Source: Planomicrobium stackebrandtii (lineage in GTDB: Bacteria; Bacillota; Bacilli; Bacillales_A; Planococcaceae). From it: DNA of 64,000 bases. Shown piece after piece: positions 33,221 to 43,233 of this stretch. A model generated the notes under the pieces. It worked only from the letters and a program-made list of their open reading frames with translations. It was not told the DNA's origin and searched no databases. The stretch spans positions 62,001 to 126,000 of the forward strand of contig NZ_JAUSWB010000003.1 in NCBI RefSeq assembly GCF_030814955.1. The letters run 5' to 3'. The position numbers were made by a program, and so were the translations under genes. Positions within the stretch are counted from its first letter, which is position 1, and each line of letters starts with the position of its first letter.

Positions 33221-33306
33221 TGCTGGATAACTGCTATAAAAAAAGTGATTTTACTTGTAACGACAAATCAAAAACCATCACTCCAACTTACATAGGAGGC
33301 GTCGAC

Positions 33307-35031
33307 GTGCTGACTGCTAAAAACGAATCGTTTTATTTTGAGGGCGAGCCTTTCCAGATCTTGTCGGGCGGGATGCACTATTTCCGTACGGTGCCGGAGC
33401 ATTGGGAAGACCGCTTGCTGAAGTTGAAGGCTCTGGGGCTGAATACAGTCGAGACCTACATTCCGTGGAATTTCCACGAGCCGAAAAAAGGCCAGTTCAA
33501 CTTTTCCGGAATGGCGGACATCGAACGCTTTATCGAGCTTGCGCATACTATCGGACTGTATGTAATCCTGCGCCCGGCGCCATACATTTGCGCAGAATGG
33601 GAAATGGGCGGCTTGCCGTCCTGGTTGTTGAAAGACAAAAGCATGGTCATGCGAAGCAGCCAACCGTCTTTTCTCCAGCATGTGGAAGACTATTTTGCGG
33701 AATTGCTGCCGAAGTTCAAAAAGCACCTGTACCAAAACGGCGGTCCGGTCATTGCGATGCAAATCGAAAATGAGTACGGCGCGTACGGCAATGATTTAGC
33801 GTACTTAGATTTCTATAAAGACCAATACCAAAAACATGAACTTGATACATTCCTGTTCACGTCAGATGGACCGGACTTTATCAAGCAAGGTTCGTTGCCG
33901 GACGTCACCACAACGCTGAACTTTGGTTCGCGGGTGGACGAATCGTTTGATGCGCTCGATGCCTTTAAACCCGGTTCACCGAAAATGGTGGCTGAGTTTT
34001 GGATCGGCTGGTTTGATTACTGGTCAGGTGAACATACCGTGCGGAGCGGGGACGACGTTGCTGCGGTCTTTAAGGAAATTATGGAGAAGAACATCTCCGT
34101 CAATTTCTACATGTTCCACGGCGGCACGAACTTCGGTTTCATGAACGGTGCCAACCATTACGACATCTATTACCCAACGATCACCAGCTACGATTACGAC
34201 AGCTTGCTGACGGAGGGCGGGGCGATTACCGAGAAATACAAGGCAGTCAAAAAAGTCTTGAGCGAATACAGGGAAGTGCCGGCGGATTTCGAGGAAATAC
34301 CATCGACGAAAGCATATGGTGAAGTCACTCTCACCGAATCGGTCAGCTTGTTTGATGTCCTCGAAGACATCAGCGGCAAAGTCGAGCACATTGTGCCGCT
34401 CGCCATGGAAGACATCGACCAGGCATACGGCTATACACTTTACCACACGACGATTAATCGCCAAGGCGAACTGAAGTTCAATTCAGGCAATATCCGCGAC
34501 CGCGGCTCGATCTATGTCAACGGCCAGTTTATCACCACTGTGTATATCAACGATACGGAAAAAATGGTGACCTTGAATTTTCCAGACATCATAAATACGC
34601 TGGAAATTCTGGTGGAAAACATGGGACGCGCCAATTACGGCGAGCATTTGACCGATCCCAAAGGCCTGATCAAGAACCTGTGGCTCGGCGAACAGTATTT
34701 CTTCCACTGGGACATGTTCAAAATTGAGCTGGACCGGTTGCCGGAAGCCTATGAGTCGAGCCAGGAGCAGCGCTTCCCGAAATTCTTCCGTGGCTCGTTC
34801 GATGCAGCAGAAGGCTTGGACACGTATGTCGACACGCATGGTTTTACAAAAGGCAATGTCTTTATTAACGGCTTTAATCTGGGGTGCTACTGGAACTCAG
34901 CAGGTCCGCAGCAGCGGCTATACTTGCCAGGTCCGTTATTGAAAAAAGAAAACAATAGAATCGTCGTGTTGGAACTGGAAAACACGACTACGAATCAAAT
35001 CCAATTGCTGGATCAGCCAAAGCTGGGCTGA
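33307..35031 (+). CDS. GH35 beta-galactosidase
   Basis: 574 aa. (beta/alpha)8 catalytic domain from FEGEPFQILSGGMHYFR near the start, acid/base E156 in QIENEYGAYG, nucleophile E230 in MVAEFWIGW, then C-terminal jelly-roll domains ending in GFNLGCYWNSAGPQQRLYLPGP. No signal peptide, so it is cytoplasmic. GTG at 33307 is the start because AGGAGG lies seven bases before it and the catalytic domain begins directly after; the open frame extends 33 codons upstream into the repeat element. It hydrolyses terminal beta-galactosyl residues, complementing the GH36 and GH42 neighbours. Confidence 0.93.
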   Translation: MLTAKNESFYFEGEPFQILSGGMHYFRTVPEHWEDRLLKLKALGLNTVETYIPWNFHEPKKGQFNFSGMADIERFIELAHTIGLYVILRPAPYICAEWEMGGLPSWLLKDKSMVMRSSQPSFLQHVEDYFAELLPKFKKHLYQNGGPVIAMQIENEYGAYGNDLAYLDFYKDQYQKHELDTFLFTSDGPDFIKQGSLPDVTTTLNFGSRVDESFDALDAFKPGSPKMVAEFWIGWFDYWSGEHTVRSGDDVAAVFKEIMEKNISVNFYMFHGGTNFGFMNGANHYDIYYPTITSYDYDSLLTEGGAITEKYKAVKKVLSEYREVPADFEEIPSTKAYGEVTLTESVSLFDVLEDISGKVEHIVPLAMEDIDQAYGYTLYHTTINRQGELKFNSGNIRDRGSIYVNGQFITTVYINDTEKMVTLNFPDIINTLEILVENMGRANYGEHLTDPKGLIKNLWLGEQYFFHWDMFKIELDRLPEAYESSQEQRFPKFFRGSFDAAEGLDTYVDTHGFTKGNVFINGFNLGCYWNSAGPQQRLYLPGPLLKKENNRIVVLELENTTTNQIQLLDQPKLG

Positions 35032-35061
35032 CCAAACTTGAACTAGAGGGGATGGAAAAGA

Positions 35062-37095
35062 ATGATTAACGACAAATTACCGAAGATTTGGCACGGCGGG
35101 GACTATAACCCGGAACAATGGGATTCAAAAGAAATCTGGGACGAAGACGTCCGGATGTTCAAACTGGCTGGCATCGACGTGGCCACATTAAACGTCTTTT
35201 CGTGGGCACTCAATCAGCCGAATGAAGATACTTATAACTTTGACTGGCTCGATGAAAAAATCAACCGCTTGTATGAAAACGGCATTTACACATGCCTGGC
35301 AACAAGTACGGCAGCGCATCCGGCATGGATGGCGAAAAAACATCCGGACGTGTTGCGTGTGGATTTCTACGGCCGCAAACGCAAATTCGGCAGCCGCCAC
35401 AACTCATGCCCGAACAGCCCGACATACCGCAAGTATTCCGAGAAGATCGCCGAAACATTGGCGGAGCGCTACAAAGACCACCCGGCCGTCTTGATTTGGC
35501 ACGTGTCCAATGAATATGGCGGCTACTGCTATTGCGACAACTGCCAGGACGCTTTCCGCGGCTGGCTGAGCGACAAATACGGGACACTTGAAAAACTCAA
35601 CAAAGCCTGGAACACCGGTTTCTGGGGTCACACGTTCTACGAATGGGACGAAATCGTGGCGCCGAACATGCTAAGCGAAGAACGGGAAGACAACGTCTCT
35701 GATTTCCAGGGTATTTCCCTTGATTACCGCCGCTTCCAGTCGGATAGCCTTTTGGACTGCTACAAGCTGGAATACGACGCTATCCGCAAACATGTGCCGA
35801 CAAACATCCCGATCACCACCAACTTGATGGGTACATACCCGATGCTGGATTATTTCAAATGGGCAAAAGAAATGGACGTTGTGTCATGGGACAACTACCC
35901 GGCAATTGATACGCCGTTCAGCTACACAGCGATGACGCATGATTTGATGCGCGGATTGAAAGGCGGACAGCCATTCATGCTGATGGAGCAGACGCCAAGC
36001 CAGCAAAACTGGCAGCCGTATAACTCTTTGAAACGTCCCGGCGTTATGCGCTTGTGGAGCTACCAGGCAATCGGCCGCGGAGCAGATACGATTCTTTACT
36101 TCCAGCTGCGCCGCTCAGTCGGGGCCTGCGAGAAATACCACGGAGCGGTCATTGAACACGTCGGGCATGAAAACACGCGCGTATTCAATGAAGTCGCCCA
36201 ATTAGGGAAAGAATTAAACGGTCTATCGGATACCTTGCTCGATGCACGGGTCAACGCCAAAGTAGCCATCGTCTTTGACTGGGAAAACCGCTGGGCGACC
36301 GAACTGTCAAGCGGACCTTCCGTATCGCTCGACTACGTCAACGAAGTCCATAAATATTACGATGCGCTCTACAAATTGAACGTCCAGGTCGACATGATCG
36401 GCGTCGAAGAAGACTTGAGCAAATACGACGTCGTCATTGCACCGGTTCTTTACATGGTCAAAGAAGGCTATGCAGCGAAAATCGAGAAGTTCGTCGAGAA
36501 CGGCGGAACCTTCCTGACAACGTTCTTCAGTGGCATCGTCAACGAAACCGATATTGTTACACTCGGCGGCTATCCAGGGGAACTGCGCAACGTGCTTGGC
36601 ATTTGGGCAGAAGAAATTGATGCGCTGCACCCCGATGAAACGAATCAAATCGTCGTAAAAGGATCACGCGGAAGTTTAAACGGCAAGTATTCATGCAACT
36701 TGTTGTTTGACTTGATCCACACAGAAGGCGCAGAAGCCGTTGCAGAATACGGCTCGGACTTCTATAAAGGCATGCCGGTCCTGACCGTCAACAAGTTCGG
36801 AAAAGGAAAAGCGTGGTACGTGGCTTCAAGTCCGGATGCGGAATTCCTCGTCGACTTCCTGCAGACCGTATGCGAAGAAGCGGGCGTCGAGCCATTGCTT
36901 GACGTACCGGCAGGCGTGGAGACAACCGAGCGTGTGAAAGACGGCCAAACCTACTTGTTTGTGTTGAACCACAACAATGATGACGTTACAATCGAACTGC
37001 AGGACAGCGAGTATAAAGAAGTGCTGACGGACGCACACGTGAGCGGAAATCTGGTGTTGAAAGAAAAAGGCGTTTTGATATTGGCAAAAGTGTAA
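35062..37095 (+). CDS. GH42 beta-galactosidase
   Basis: 677 aa, full length. TIM barrel from PKIWHGGDYNPEQW, acid/base E151 in SNEYGGYC, nucleophile E309 in LMEQTPSQQNW. Four cysteines in the family's zinc positions are present (NSCPNS, then CYCDNC). A trimerisation domain (about 400-620) and small C-terminal beta domain follow. Cytoplasmic. It starts 30 bp after the GH35 gene with AGAGGGGATGG upstream and ends before a terminator, so the last two enzymes are one transcript. GH42 enzymes of this group act on lactose and galacto-oligosaccharides; the genus Planococcus is a known source of them. Confidence 0.94.
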   Translation: MINDKLPKIWHGGDYNPEQWDSKEIWDEDVRMFKLAGIDVATLNVFSWALNQPNEDTYNFDWLDEKINRLYENGIYTCLATSTAAHPAWMAKKHPDVLRVDFYGRKRKFGSRHNSCPNSPTYRKYSEKIAETLAERYKDHPAVLIWHVSNEYGGYCYCDNCQDAFRGWLSDKYGTLEKLNKAWNTGFWGHTFYEWDEIVAPNMLSEEREDNVSDFQGISLDYRRFQSDSLLDCYKLEYDAIRKHVPTNIPITTNLMGTYPMLDYFKWAKEMDVVSWDNYPAIDTPFSYTAMTHDLMRGLKGGQPFMLMEQTPSQQNWQPYNSLKRPGVMRLWSYQAIGRGADTILYFQLRRSVGACEKYHGAVIEHVGHENTRVFNEVAQLGKELNGLSDTLLDARVNAKVAIVFDWENRWATELSSGPSVSLDYVNEVHKYYDALYKLNVQVDMIGVEEDLSKYDVVIAPVLYMVKEGYAAKIEKFVENGGTFLTTFFSGIVNETDIVTLGGYPGELRNVLGIWAEEIDALHPDETNQIVVKGSRGSLNGKYSCNLLFDLIHTEGAEAVAEYGSDFYKGMPVLTVNKFGKGKAWYVASSPDAEFLVDFLQTVCEEAGVEPLLDVPAGVETTERVKDGQTYLFVLNHNNDDVTIELQDSEYKEVLTDAHVSGNLVLKEKGVLILAKV

Positions 37096-37113
37096 GCAAC
37101 TGAGTTTTTGAGG

Positions 37114-37146
37114 AGCCCAAGTTCAATTTGAACTGGGCTTTTTTTA
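37114..37146 (+). terminator. Rho-independent terminator of the galactosidase operon
   Basis: Stem AGCCCA.GTTC / GAACTGGGCT (one bulged A) followed by TTTTTTT. Confidence 0.88.
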
Positions 37147-37321
37147 TTGGAAAATAACCATCGACAATTATCATTATTGTATTATTTTTTATATGAATTT
37201 TATTTATGTTACTCTTTTTAAGATGAAAAATGAAAAATTCATTACTTTTGATATAGACTAAAAGATTTATATATTGTAATATAAAGGAAAAATAGTGAAC
37301 CTTAGAGACGGAGAAGAGAGA

Positions 37322-37636
37322 ATGACAACGTTCAATTCAAGTATTCAAAGCAAACAGGGTCTTACCAGTGAACAATTATTAATTATCCAACAGGAAATGG
37401 AAACAAAATCGAAGAAGCCATTAGTTGCTTACTTATTATGGTTCTTCCTTGGAACGCTTGGCGCCCATCGCTTTTATCTTGGCAATACCGGGATGGCAAT
37501 ATGCATGATTCTTTTTGGATGGTTAACACTATTCATCTGGCCGCTCATAGATGTATTTTTCATCGGAGGGCGCATCAGAGCGGTTAATGAACGGATTGAA
37601 ACAAATGCTATCAATCAAGTAAAATCTTTCAACTAA
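37322..37636 (+). CDS. TM2 domain protein
   Basis: 104 aa. A polar N-terminal 35 residues are followed by a TM2 domain: two membrane segments (about 39-60 and 66-90) with the signature LGTLGAHRFYLGN between and GWLTLFIWPLIDVFFI in the second. The function of TM2 proteins is unclear. An in-frame GTG at 37295 exists, but the ATG at 37322 has GGAG eight bases upstream. The region before it (37147-37321) is AT-rich and holds no gene. Confidence 0.88.
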   Translation: MTTFNSSIQSKQGLTSEQLLIIQQEMETKSKKPLVAYLLWFFLGTLGAHRFYLGNTGMAICMILFGWLTLFIWPLIDVFFIGGRIRAVNERIETNAINQVKSFN

Positions 37637-37667
37637 ACGATCTTTAAGTTTATCGACTGAAAACAAT

Positions 37668-37700
37668 AAACGTCTCCGGAACCTTTTCGGTGCGTTTTTT
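37668..37700 (+). terminator. Probable terminator after the TM2 gene
   Basis: AAACG...CCGGAA / TTTTCGG...CGTTT interrupted stem followed by T residues. Confidence 0.65.
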
Positions 37701-37753
37701 GTTTGTACAGAGTGACTGCCGACAAAATTCAGCTATCAGAAAGAGGGATCCCC

Positions 37754-38662
37754 TTGAAAAACCAATTTAAAAAACTTATCTTACTCATGTTAATGACTAG
37801 TGTTGCTTTGACTGGCGGAGTTGGAAGCGTCTTTGCTCAAGAAGCAGCGTCAAATGCCAATCCTCAAGCTTATGAAGCGCAGCAGATCAAAGAAGATGCC
37901 AAGTATTCGAAGAAAGTCATGAAGGCAGTTCGAGTTGGTTTGGGCGTGGATGAAAAGTTTACCCAAGCCGACGGTGTGATCGAAACGATGCCAAAAGTGG
38001 AAGTAATGAACTACTATTTAGCGTCATTTGGCAAAAAGGTTAAAGGCCAAGAAGTTCGTCTGGCTGTGGAAGAGATTTTTGACATCGATTTAAACTATGT
38101 ATCGAAAATGGACTATGGCAGCAAGCTGGCGATCTATCCACCGGCAGTTATGGAAAGCTTGCGGGTTTCCTTAAACGAGGAACCGAAATCTACAATGCAG
38201 GACGCACGAATTATGGACATGACGAAGAACCAGGTAATGGACCGCTACATTAAAGAACGGGATTATTCACTCACTGGTGAGGAAAGCCGCACCCTGATCA
38301 ATCAAATCTTCGGCGTTAATTTGTCCGGCATTTCTAACTTGGAATATATGCAAATAGCGGTCAGCTCAAAAGGTCAATGGATTGTGAAAAGTGACAGCGA
38401 TTTATTCGTTCTGGAATCCAGTTTGGATGATGTGGACGTTTCGATCTATACAACGCCGTACTTCAAAAGTGTGACAGGCAGCGAAGGGCTGCCGGAATCC
38501 TTAAAAAACAAGTTGGTGAACATCGGATTTACTTACGATGAAGAAGCTAATCTTCTGTATTACAAGAACCCGACAGGTGAATCTGTTCCGGATGCCTTTA
38601 AAGGCCAAGTGATGGGGATTCTTATCGGCACGATTATGACAGAATACAAGAACAGATATTGA
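37754..38662 (+). CDS. Secreted protein with an internal domain duplication
   Basis: 302 aa from TTG (AGAGGG just upstream). A signal peptide with probable cleavage after VFA near residue 28 is followed by two homologous segments, about 53-127 and 131-203. Both show VM..(V/L)RV.L, then a V/I-M..Y helix, a G(Q/E)E.R motif and IF.(I/V).L. The C-terminal 100 residues form a different, mixed alpha/beta domain. No known family recognised; no catalytic motif or lipobox. It stands alone between two terminators. An extracellular all-helical repeat domain is the best description. Confidence 0.75.
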   Translation: MKNQFKKLILLMLMTSVALTGGVGSVFAQEAASNANPQAYEAQQIKEDAKYSKKVMKAVRVGLGVDEKFTQADGVIETMPKVEVMNYYLASFGKKVKGQEVRLAVEEIFDIDLNYVSKMDYGSKLAIYPPAVMESLRVSLNEEPKSTMQDARIMDMTKNQVMDRYIKERDYSLTGEESRTLINQIFGVNLSGISNLEYMQIAVSSKGQWIVKSDSDLFVLESSLDDVDVSIYTTPYFKSVTGSEGLPESLKNKLVNIGFTYDEEANLLYYKNPTGESVPDAFKGQVMGILIGTIMTEYKNRY

Positions 38663-38685
38663 GACAGAAATAAAACACCTTCTTT

Positions 38686-38730
38686 AGGCTGCTTGAGCCC
38701 CAAACTCTTTGGGGCCAGGCAGCCTTTTTT
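38686..38730. terminator. Terminator after the duplicated-domain secreted protein
   Basis: AGGCTGC / GCAGCCT and GCCCC / GGGGC form one interrupted stem followed by TTTTTT. Confidence 0.82.
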
Positions 38731-38889
38731 GGTGGGATGTTGCAACAGGGAATGTGTATGATAGTGTCTTCCAGACAGATTGGTTTTTTATTTAATGTTT
38801 AGGAGCTTACATGCAGGAAAACCGACTTCTCTTATCGAATGTACTGCTAACTTATCTATTCGGATCAAAAGAAAGGAGAGGCGGAACGG

Positions 38890-39456
38890 ATGAAGAGCGT
38901 CGCAAAGATCTTTTATGTGAGTGCTGCTTTGTTGCTGTTGGCAGGCTGCGGTGAAGAGGATGCGCCGATCATGGACGCTTCAAAAGCCCGGGGGGAACCG
39001 GAGGAAAGCGTACCGGCAAATGAGGAAGAAGCAGAAGAGGACGTTTCGACAGAAGAAACCAATTCGGAAGATGCCTTATCCGAGTATTCCAGCGAGGAGG
39101 TTGAATACGCCAGAGTGTGGCTTCAGCTTGGACCAAATCAGGAAATAGACGGCTTGTACGTCCAGACCATCCCAGCAGGCACGCCGCTTAATCCGGATGA
39201 TGACACGAGCGCCGCTTATCCGGAAGATGTCATTCAACTGGCTGGATCACGCTTGGTGGACGGCTCCGTGACATACAGTGGCAATGGAGACGGCACGATC
39301 AATCTGTACAGTGTGCCATTGCGTTGGGACGGTGAATATCCTGCCGGTGAGGATTTCTACAACGACATCATTGAAAACACGGAGCTGGTGGCGATCGATC
39401 CCGGAGAGGATGAGAGAGTCATCCGTTTGATTGAATTGCTGGAGATTCAGGAGTAG
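38890..39456 (+). CDS. Hypothetical acidic lipoprotein
   Basis: 188 aa. Lipoprotein signal peptide with lipobox LAGC (Cys near residue 20), then an acidic linker rich in Glu, Ser and Thr (about 25-70) that may span the wall, then a compact domain (YARVWLQLGPNQEIDGLYVQ, ending in ERVIRLIELLEIQE). No known family recognised. AAAGGAGAGGCGG before the ATG supports the start. Downstream are two small membrane proteins with their own ribosome sites; a weak hairpin lies at 39481-39519. Confidence 0.75.
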   Translation: MKSVAKIFYVSAALLLLAGCGEEDAPIMDASKARGEPEESVPANEEEAEEDVSTEETNSEDALSEYSSEEVEYARVWLQLGPNQEIDGLYVQTIPAGTPLNPDDDTSAAYPEDVIQLAGSRLVDGSVTYSGNGDGTINLYSVPLRWDGEYPAGEDFYNDIIENTELVAIDPGEDERVIRLIELLEIQE

Positions 39457-39630
39457 GCAAATGAGTGCAAGTTATAGAAGCAAAAAAGCTTGGGCAGGAA
39501 CATCTGTGCGAGTTTTTTGTTTGATCCGGCTTGTTTGTGTTTCAATATTAACAATTAGTTTCCAGCCAAAAGAGAAGGGTATGAGTGAAAAGAGAAGGTT
39601 TTACATACAGATAAACGAAAGTGGGATTGG

Positions 39631-39834
39631 ATGAACAAACGCGTTCGAAACACGATTTTGGGAACATTAGCTTTTGGCTCCATAGGATTTATCGTGTCGT
39701 ACATATTAGATGGTGCACCGGACTGGAATGTGGTTATCGGCCAGGCCATTGGCGGATTCCTGTTGTACGCATTTCTTTTGCCGGCTTTGGCAAAGAAAAA
39801 TAAAAACATCGAAAGAGGTCTATATGGAAAATAG
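39631..39834 (+). CDS. Small membrane protein (67 aa)
   Basis: Two predicted membrane segments (about 9-25 and 33-53) separated by DGAPDWN, with a basic C-terminus (AKKNKNIERGLYGK). The ATG has a moderate GTGGGA site upstream. The 3' end overlaps the next small membrane protein gene by 11 bp, so the two are coupled. No family recognised. Confidence 0.68.
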   Translation: MNKRVRNTILGTLAFGSIGFIVSYILDGAPDWNVVIGQAIGGFLLYAFLLPALAKKNKNIERGLYGK

Positions 39835-40081
39835 AAAAAGCAAACTAGCCTCGTGGCTAAAGGAACCGATCATTTCGAAGAAAGCAGATCCGTTTTTGAG
39901 CTTTGTTCTGGCTTTTTTGGCTGCATTGATGGGAAACGCATTTTACCATAGCAGTAATATGTCTTACTGGGAATTTATCCTCTGGCTCGTGTTAACCGCC
40001 TCCCTGACAGTTCTTGTAATTAAGTTGATCGGCACTGCATGGAGAAAAAGCAACAAACAACACAATATACATGGAAAATAG
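39824..40081 (+). CDS. Small membrane protein (85 aa)
   Basis: Basic N-terminal 20 residues, then two membrane segments (about 24-41 and 47-69), and a polar tail. GAAAGAGGT seven bases before the ATG decides the start. It overlaps the previous gene by 11 bp and is followed at once by a strong terminator. Function unknown; two-gene units of paired two-helix proteins often form complexes (inference). Confidence 0.7.
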   Translation: MENRKSKLASWLKEPIISKKADPFLSFVLAFLAALMGNAFYHSSNMSYWEFILWLVLTASLTVLVIKLIGTAWRKSNKQHNIHGK

Positions 40082-40132
40082 AGAACCCCAATCATCCGGC
40101 AAGTTACTGGCTGATTGGGGTTCTCTATTTTT
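40079..40132 (+). terminator. Rho-independent terminator after the small membrane protein pair
   Basis: Long stem TAGAGAACCCCAATCA / TGATTGGGGTTCTCTA followed by TTTTT; it begins within the stop codon. The following 250 bp (40133-40384) hold only the AT-rich promoter region of the next gene. Confidence 0.9.
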
Positions 40133-40384
40133 ATACCTGCCCAAAGCGCCCGAAACGGTTGATAAACTGATGATTCTTAAGTTCACCACATGTAGCCGGT
40201 TCTATTTGTGAAATAAAATACATAAATAACTATTTATACATTTCTTTTATAAGGTAGAATGGTAGGAAGAATAGTAAATTTTTTGGAATGTAACCACCTA
40301 AATGTTTTTCAAAAGAATATTAGGTAAAATTCCTGTTTATTATAAGCTGATGCGTCAATAAGGCATAGAATGGAGGCTCGGTTC

Positions 40385-43165
40385 ATGGAGAAAGAACAAA
40401 CCAGGTATTCCCGGTTGGCCCATATCACAAAATTAATCAATACAAAACTTGAATTGCGTCCATTGCTGGAACATGTCATTACTGCAATATCCGAAGAAGT
40501 GGTGCGATGCGATTCTGTCGGCATCTACTTGCCGCAGGAAGACGGGAAATTCCGCGGATATGTAGGGAAGCCAGAAGTCATCAATGGCATGACACTCGAC
40601 ATGCATGTGGTGGATACAGAGTATGATTTATTGGCAAAAGAAGTCATCGAAACACAACGGACCATTTATATACCGGATACGGCAAAAGACAATCGGCCGG
40701 ATCCGAGGGCAGTCGCAGGGTTCGGAATCAAGTCGCTGCTCGCTCTTCCGGTTTCCTATGAAGGGGAATTGTTTGGTCTTGTTTTCCTGTTTGACTACGG
40801 CATCCCGATGGATCTGACGGCAGAAGAAATCCAGACGGTGGAAGCTTATGTAAACATGGCTGGAGTGGCAATCCGGAACGTCAAAAATTTGCACCGCAAA
40901 GAAAATCTCCTGTCGGAAAAACAATTGCTTTTGGATTTGACGCGGGATTTATCAATGAGTTCTTCAATGTCTGCCGTTATGGAGAAATGCTTCCACTACG
41001 TCGGAAAGGTTCTTAAAAACGATAATATTGGTGTGCATTTATTGGATCCCCTGGCAGGCTCAAAAATCAAACCATCCAATTTAAGCGCGAAAAGTGAATG
41101 GGAAGAAGAAGAATGGCTGGAAAAGCACACTGAATTGGCATTTGATCCTTCAAACGATATGGTATTCGATGCTGTGGTCCGCACCAAAAAACCGCTGCAT
41201 ATACCGGACGTAACTAAAGATGAGCGGGTCAACCAGGAAGTCTGCAAATCATTCGGCATTGAAGAAATGCTCATGCTTCCTTTTGTATCAATGGGGGAAG
41301 TGCTGGGCGCCTTGGTTCTGGTGAATTTCGATAAAAACAATCAGGTTTTTCATAAATCAGACATAGAGTTGGCTCAATCCATCGCAGACGCGACGGCTTC
41401 AACACTTGCCAACCTGCTGTATATGGAGAAACAGGAAGTGCTGATCGAAGATAGAACATCCGAAATTCTCTTGAAAAACAATGAGTTGGAACTGGTGGTC
41501 ACCCAGCTCGAGAATATGGGACGGGAAAAAGAGCTGATTTTGAATTCAGTGGAAGAAGGGATTTTCGGCCTGGATTTGGAAGGGAAGATCACGTTTTGCA
41601 ACCGCGCTGCAGATTTCATATTGGGCTACAGCAAAGGCGAACTGATCGGGCAATCGTACAAATTGCTCTTGAATAAAGACGAAGATTTGACGGAGTCCTC
41701 CTCCTCCTTAAAAGAAGATCTCAAGTTCCGCAAAAAAGATGGCGTTGATTTCTCAGTCGAATATGTGGCTTCTTCGATAAAAGAGAACGGCAACATCATC
41801 GGAGACGTGGTGACGTTCCGCGACATCACGAAGAGAAAGCAACTGGAAAACGAAATCAGCCACCTGGCTTATTACGATCACCTGACAGATTTGCCAAACC
41901 GGATATTGCTCAATGATTTCTTGAACAAGGAAATCGACAAGGCGAAAGTCTCTGGCTGCAAAGTGGCCGTGCTGTATTTGGATTTGGATCGCTTTAAAAT
42001 CATCAATGACAGCATGGGCCATAGCTATGGGGATGCTATTTTACAGGATGTCGCCAATCGCTTAAGCCGCAATGTACCTGACATGGCATTTTTATCGCGT
42101 CAAGGCGGCGATGAATTCACCATCATACTGCCAGGATTCAACAGCGACAACGATGTATTGCATCTGGTGGATAAACTGGTGGAGTCGTTTGCTGAACCGT
42201 TTTCGCTGAAGGACACGGAAGTCCATATCAAAACCAGCATCGGGATCAGCCTGTTCCCTAAAGACGGCGATACAGCGGAAGTGCTGATCAAAAACGCAGA
42301 TGCAGCCATGTACAAATCGAAAGAAAAATCCGGCACATACCACCATTTCTTCCGAAGTGAAATGAGTGACCGGAATCTGGAGAATATCTTCTTGGAGAAT
42401 GCGTTGTACAAAGCGTTGGAAAATGAAGAACTTTGCATTCATTACCAGCCGCAAATCGACAGCAGAACCAACAGCATCATCGGGGCAGAAGCATTGCTCC
42501 GGTGGAATCATCCGACAAGAGGGATGGTATCCCCGATCAACTTCATCCCGACTGCAGAAGAAACAGGACTAATCGTGCCGATTGGAAAATGGGTGCTGCT
42601 CAATGCATGCAAACAGTTGAAAGTCTGGCATGCCCAAGGAAATTCCCATATGACGGTTTCCGTGAATCTGTCCGGACGGCAGTTTGAAGAAGATGACCTG
42701 CTGTCCATGATTGAAAGCATCCTGGTGGAAACAGGCATCCCTCCAGAATGTCTGCACATCGAACTGACGGAAAACCAGATTTTCAAGAACACCTATGTGA
42801 CCTTGGAAAAAATGAGAGAGATCAAAATGCTGGGCGTTAAAATATCATTGGATGATTTCGGAACAGGCTATTCGTCGTTAGGGTATTTGAAAAACTTTCC
42901 GATTGATACGCTGAAAATAGACCGTTCTTTCATGTTCGATATTTTAACAGACAAAGACAATGCTGCGATTACGAGTACCATCATCACACTCGCCCAAAAC
43001 TTGGACTTGGATGTTATTGCCGAAGGCGTCGAGACAAAAGAGCAGCTGGATTTTCTCATGGCCAGAAGTTGCTTCAACATCCAGGGGTATTACTTCAGCA
43101 AGCCCTTGGATGCAAAAGCATTGGATGAATTTATGAATCAAATCAGCAACAACAATCGATTCTGA
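40385..43165 (+). CDS. GAF-GAF-PAS-GGDEF-EAL cyclic-di-GMP signalling protein
   Basis: 926 aa. Two GAF domains (about 15-170 and 185-345), a PAS domain (about 375-490; NSVEEGIFGLDLEGKITFCN), GGDEF (about 500-660, intact GGDEF in RQGGDEFTIILP) and EAL (about 680-920). EAL motifs are complete: EALLRW, ELTEN, DDFGTGYSSL, AEGVET and QGYYFSKPL. So both synthesis and breakdown of cyclic di-GMP are possible, with GAF/PAS as sensors. No membrane segment: cytoplasmic. The ATG at 40385 has GGAGG at good spacing; an in-frame ATG at 40370 lies before that site. Monocistronic. Confidence 0.94.
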   Translation: MEKEQTRYSRLAHITKLINTKLELRPLLEHVITAISEEVVRCDSVGIYLPQEDGKFRGYVGKPEVINGMTLDMHVVDTEYDLLAKEVIETQRTIYIPDTAKDNRPDPRAVAGFGIKSLLALPVSYEGELFGLVFLFDYGIPMDLTAEEIQTVEAYVNMAGVAIRNVKNLHRKENLLSEKQLLLDLTRDLSMSSSMSAVMEKCFHYVGKVLKNDNIGVHLLDPLAGSKIKPSNLSAKSEWEEEEWLEKHTELAFDPSNDMVFDAVVRTKKPLHIPDVTKDERVNQEVCKSFGIEEMLMLPFVSMGEVLGALVLVNFDKNNQVFHKSDIELAQSIADATASTLANLLYMEKQEVLIEDRTSEILLKNNELELVVTQLENMGREKELILNSVEEGIFGLDLEGKITFCNRAADFILGYSKGELIGQSYKLLLNKDEDLTESSSSLKEDLKFRKKDGVDFSVEYVASSIKENGNIIGDVVTFRDITKRKQLENEISHLAYYDHLTDLPNRILLNDFLNKEIDKAKVSGCKVAVLYLDLDRFKIINDSMGHSYGDAILQDVANRLSRNVPDMAFLSRQGGDEFTIILPGFNSDNDVLHLVDKLVESFAEPFSLKDTEVHIKTSIGISLFPKDGDTAEVLIKNADAAMYKSKEKSGTYHHFFRSEMSDRNLENIFLENALYKALENEELCIHYQPQIDSRTNSIIGAEALLRWNHPTRGMVSPINFIPTAEETGLIVPIGKWVLLNACKQLKVWHAQGNSHMTVSVNLSGRQFEEDDLLSMIESILVETGIPPECLHIELTENQIFKNTYVTLEKMREIKMLGVKISLDDFGTGYSSLGYLKNFPIDTLKIDRSFMFDILTDKDNAAITSTIITLAQNLDLDVIAEGVETKEQLDFLMARSCFNIQGYYFSKPLDAKALDEFMNQISNNNRF

Positions 43166-43195
43166 ATCACTTTGGTGATTTAGTTTCTATAGAAC

Positions 43196-43233
43196 AAAAA
43201 GATTGGACAGCGTCGCCTGTCCAATCTTTTTTT
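43196..43233 (+). terminator. Rho-independent terminator after the GGDEF-EAL gene
   Basis: Perfect 15 bp stem AAAAAGATTGGACAG / CTGTCCAATCTTTTT with a 6 nt loop and T run. Confidence 0.92.

Noticed and set aside
33208..33306. Longer GH35 protein starting at 33208
   Set aside because: The extra 33 residues are encoded by the dispersed repeat element; the catalytic domain and a strong AGGAGG support GTG at 33307.
40138..40165. Fragment of the 83 bp dispersed element (TGCCCAAAGCG.CCGA)
   Set aside because: Only about 15 bp match, too short to separate from chance.
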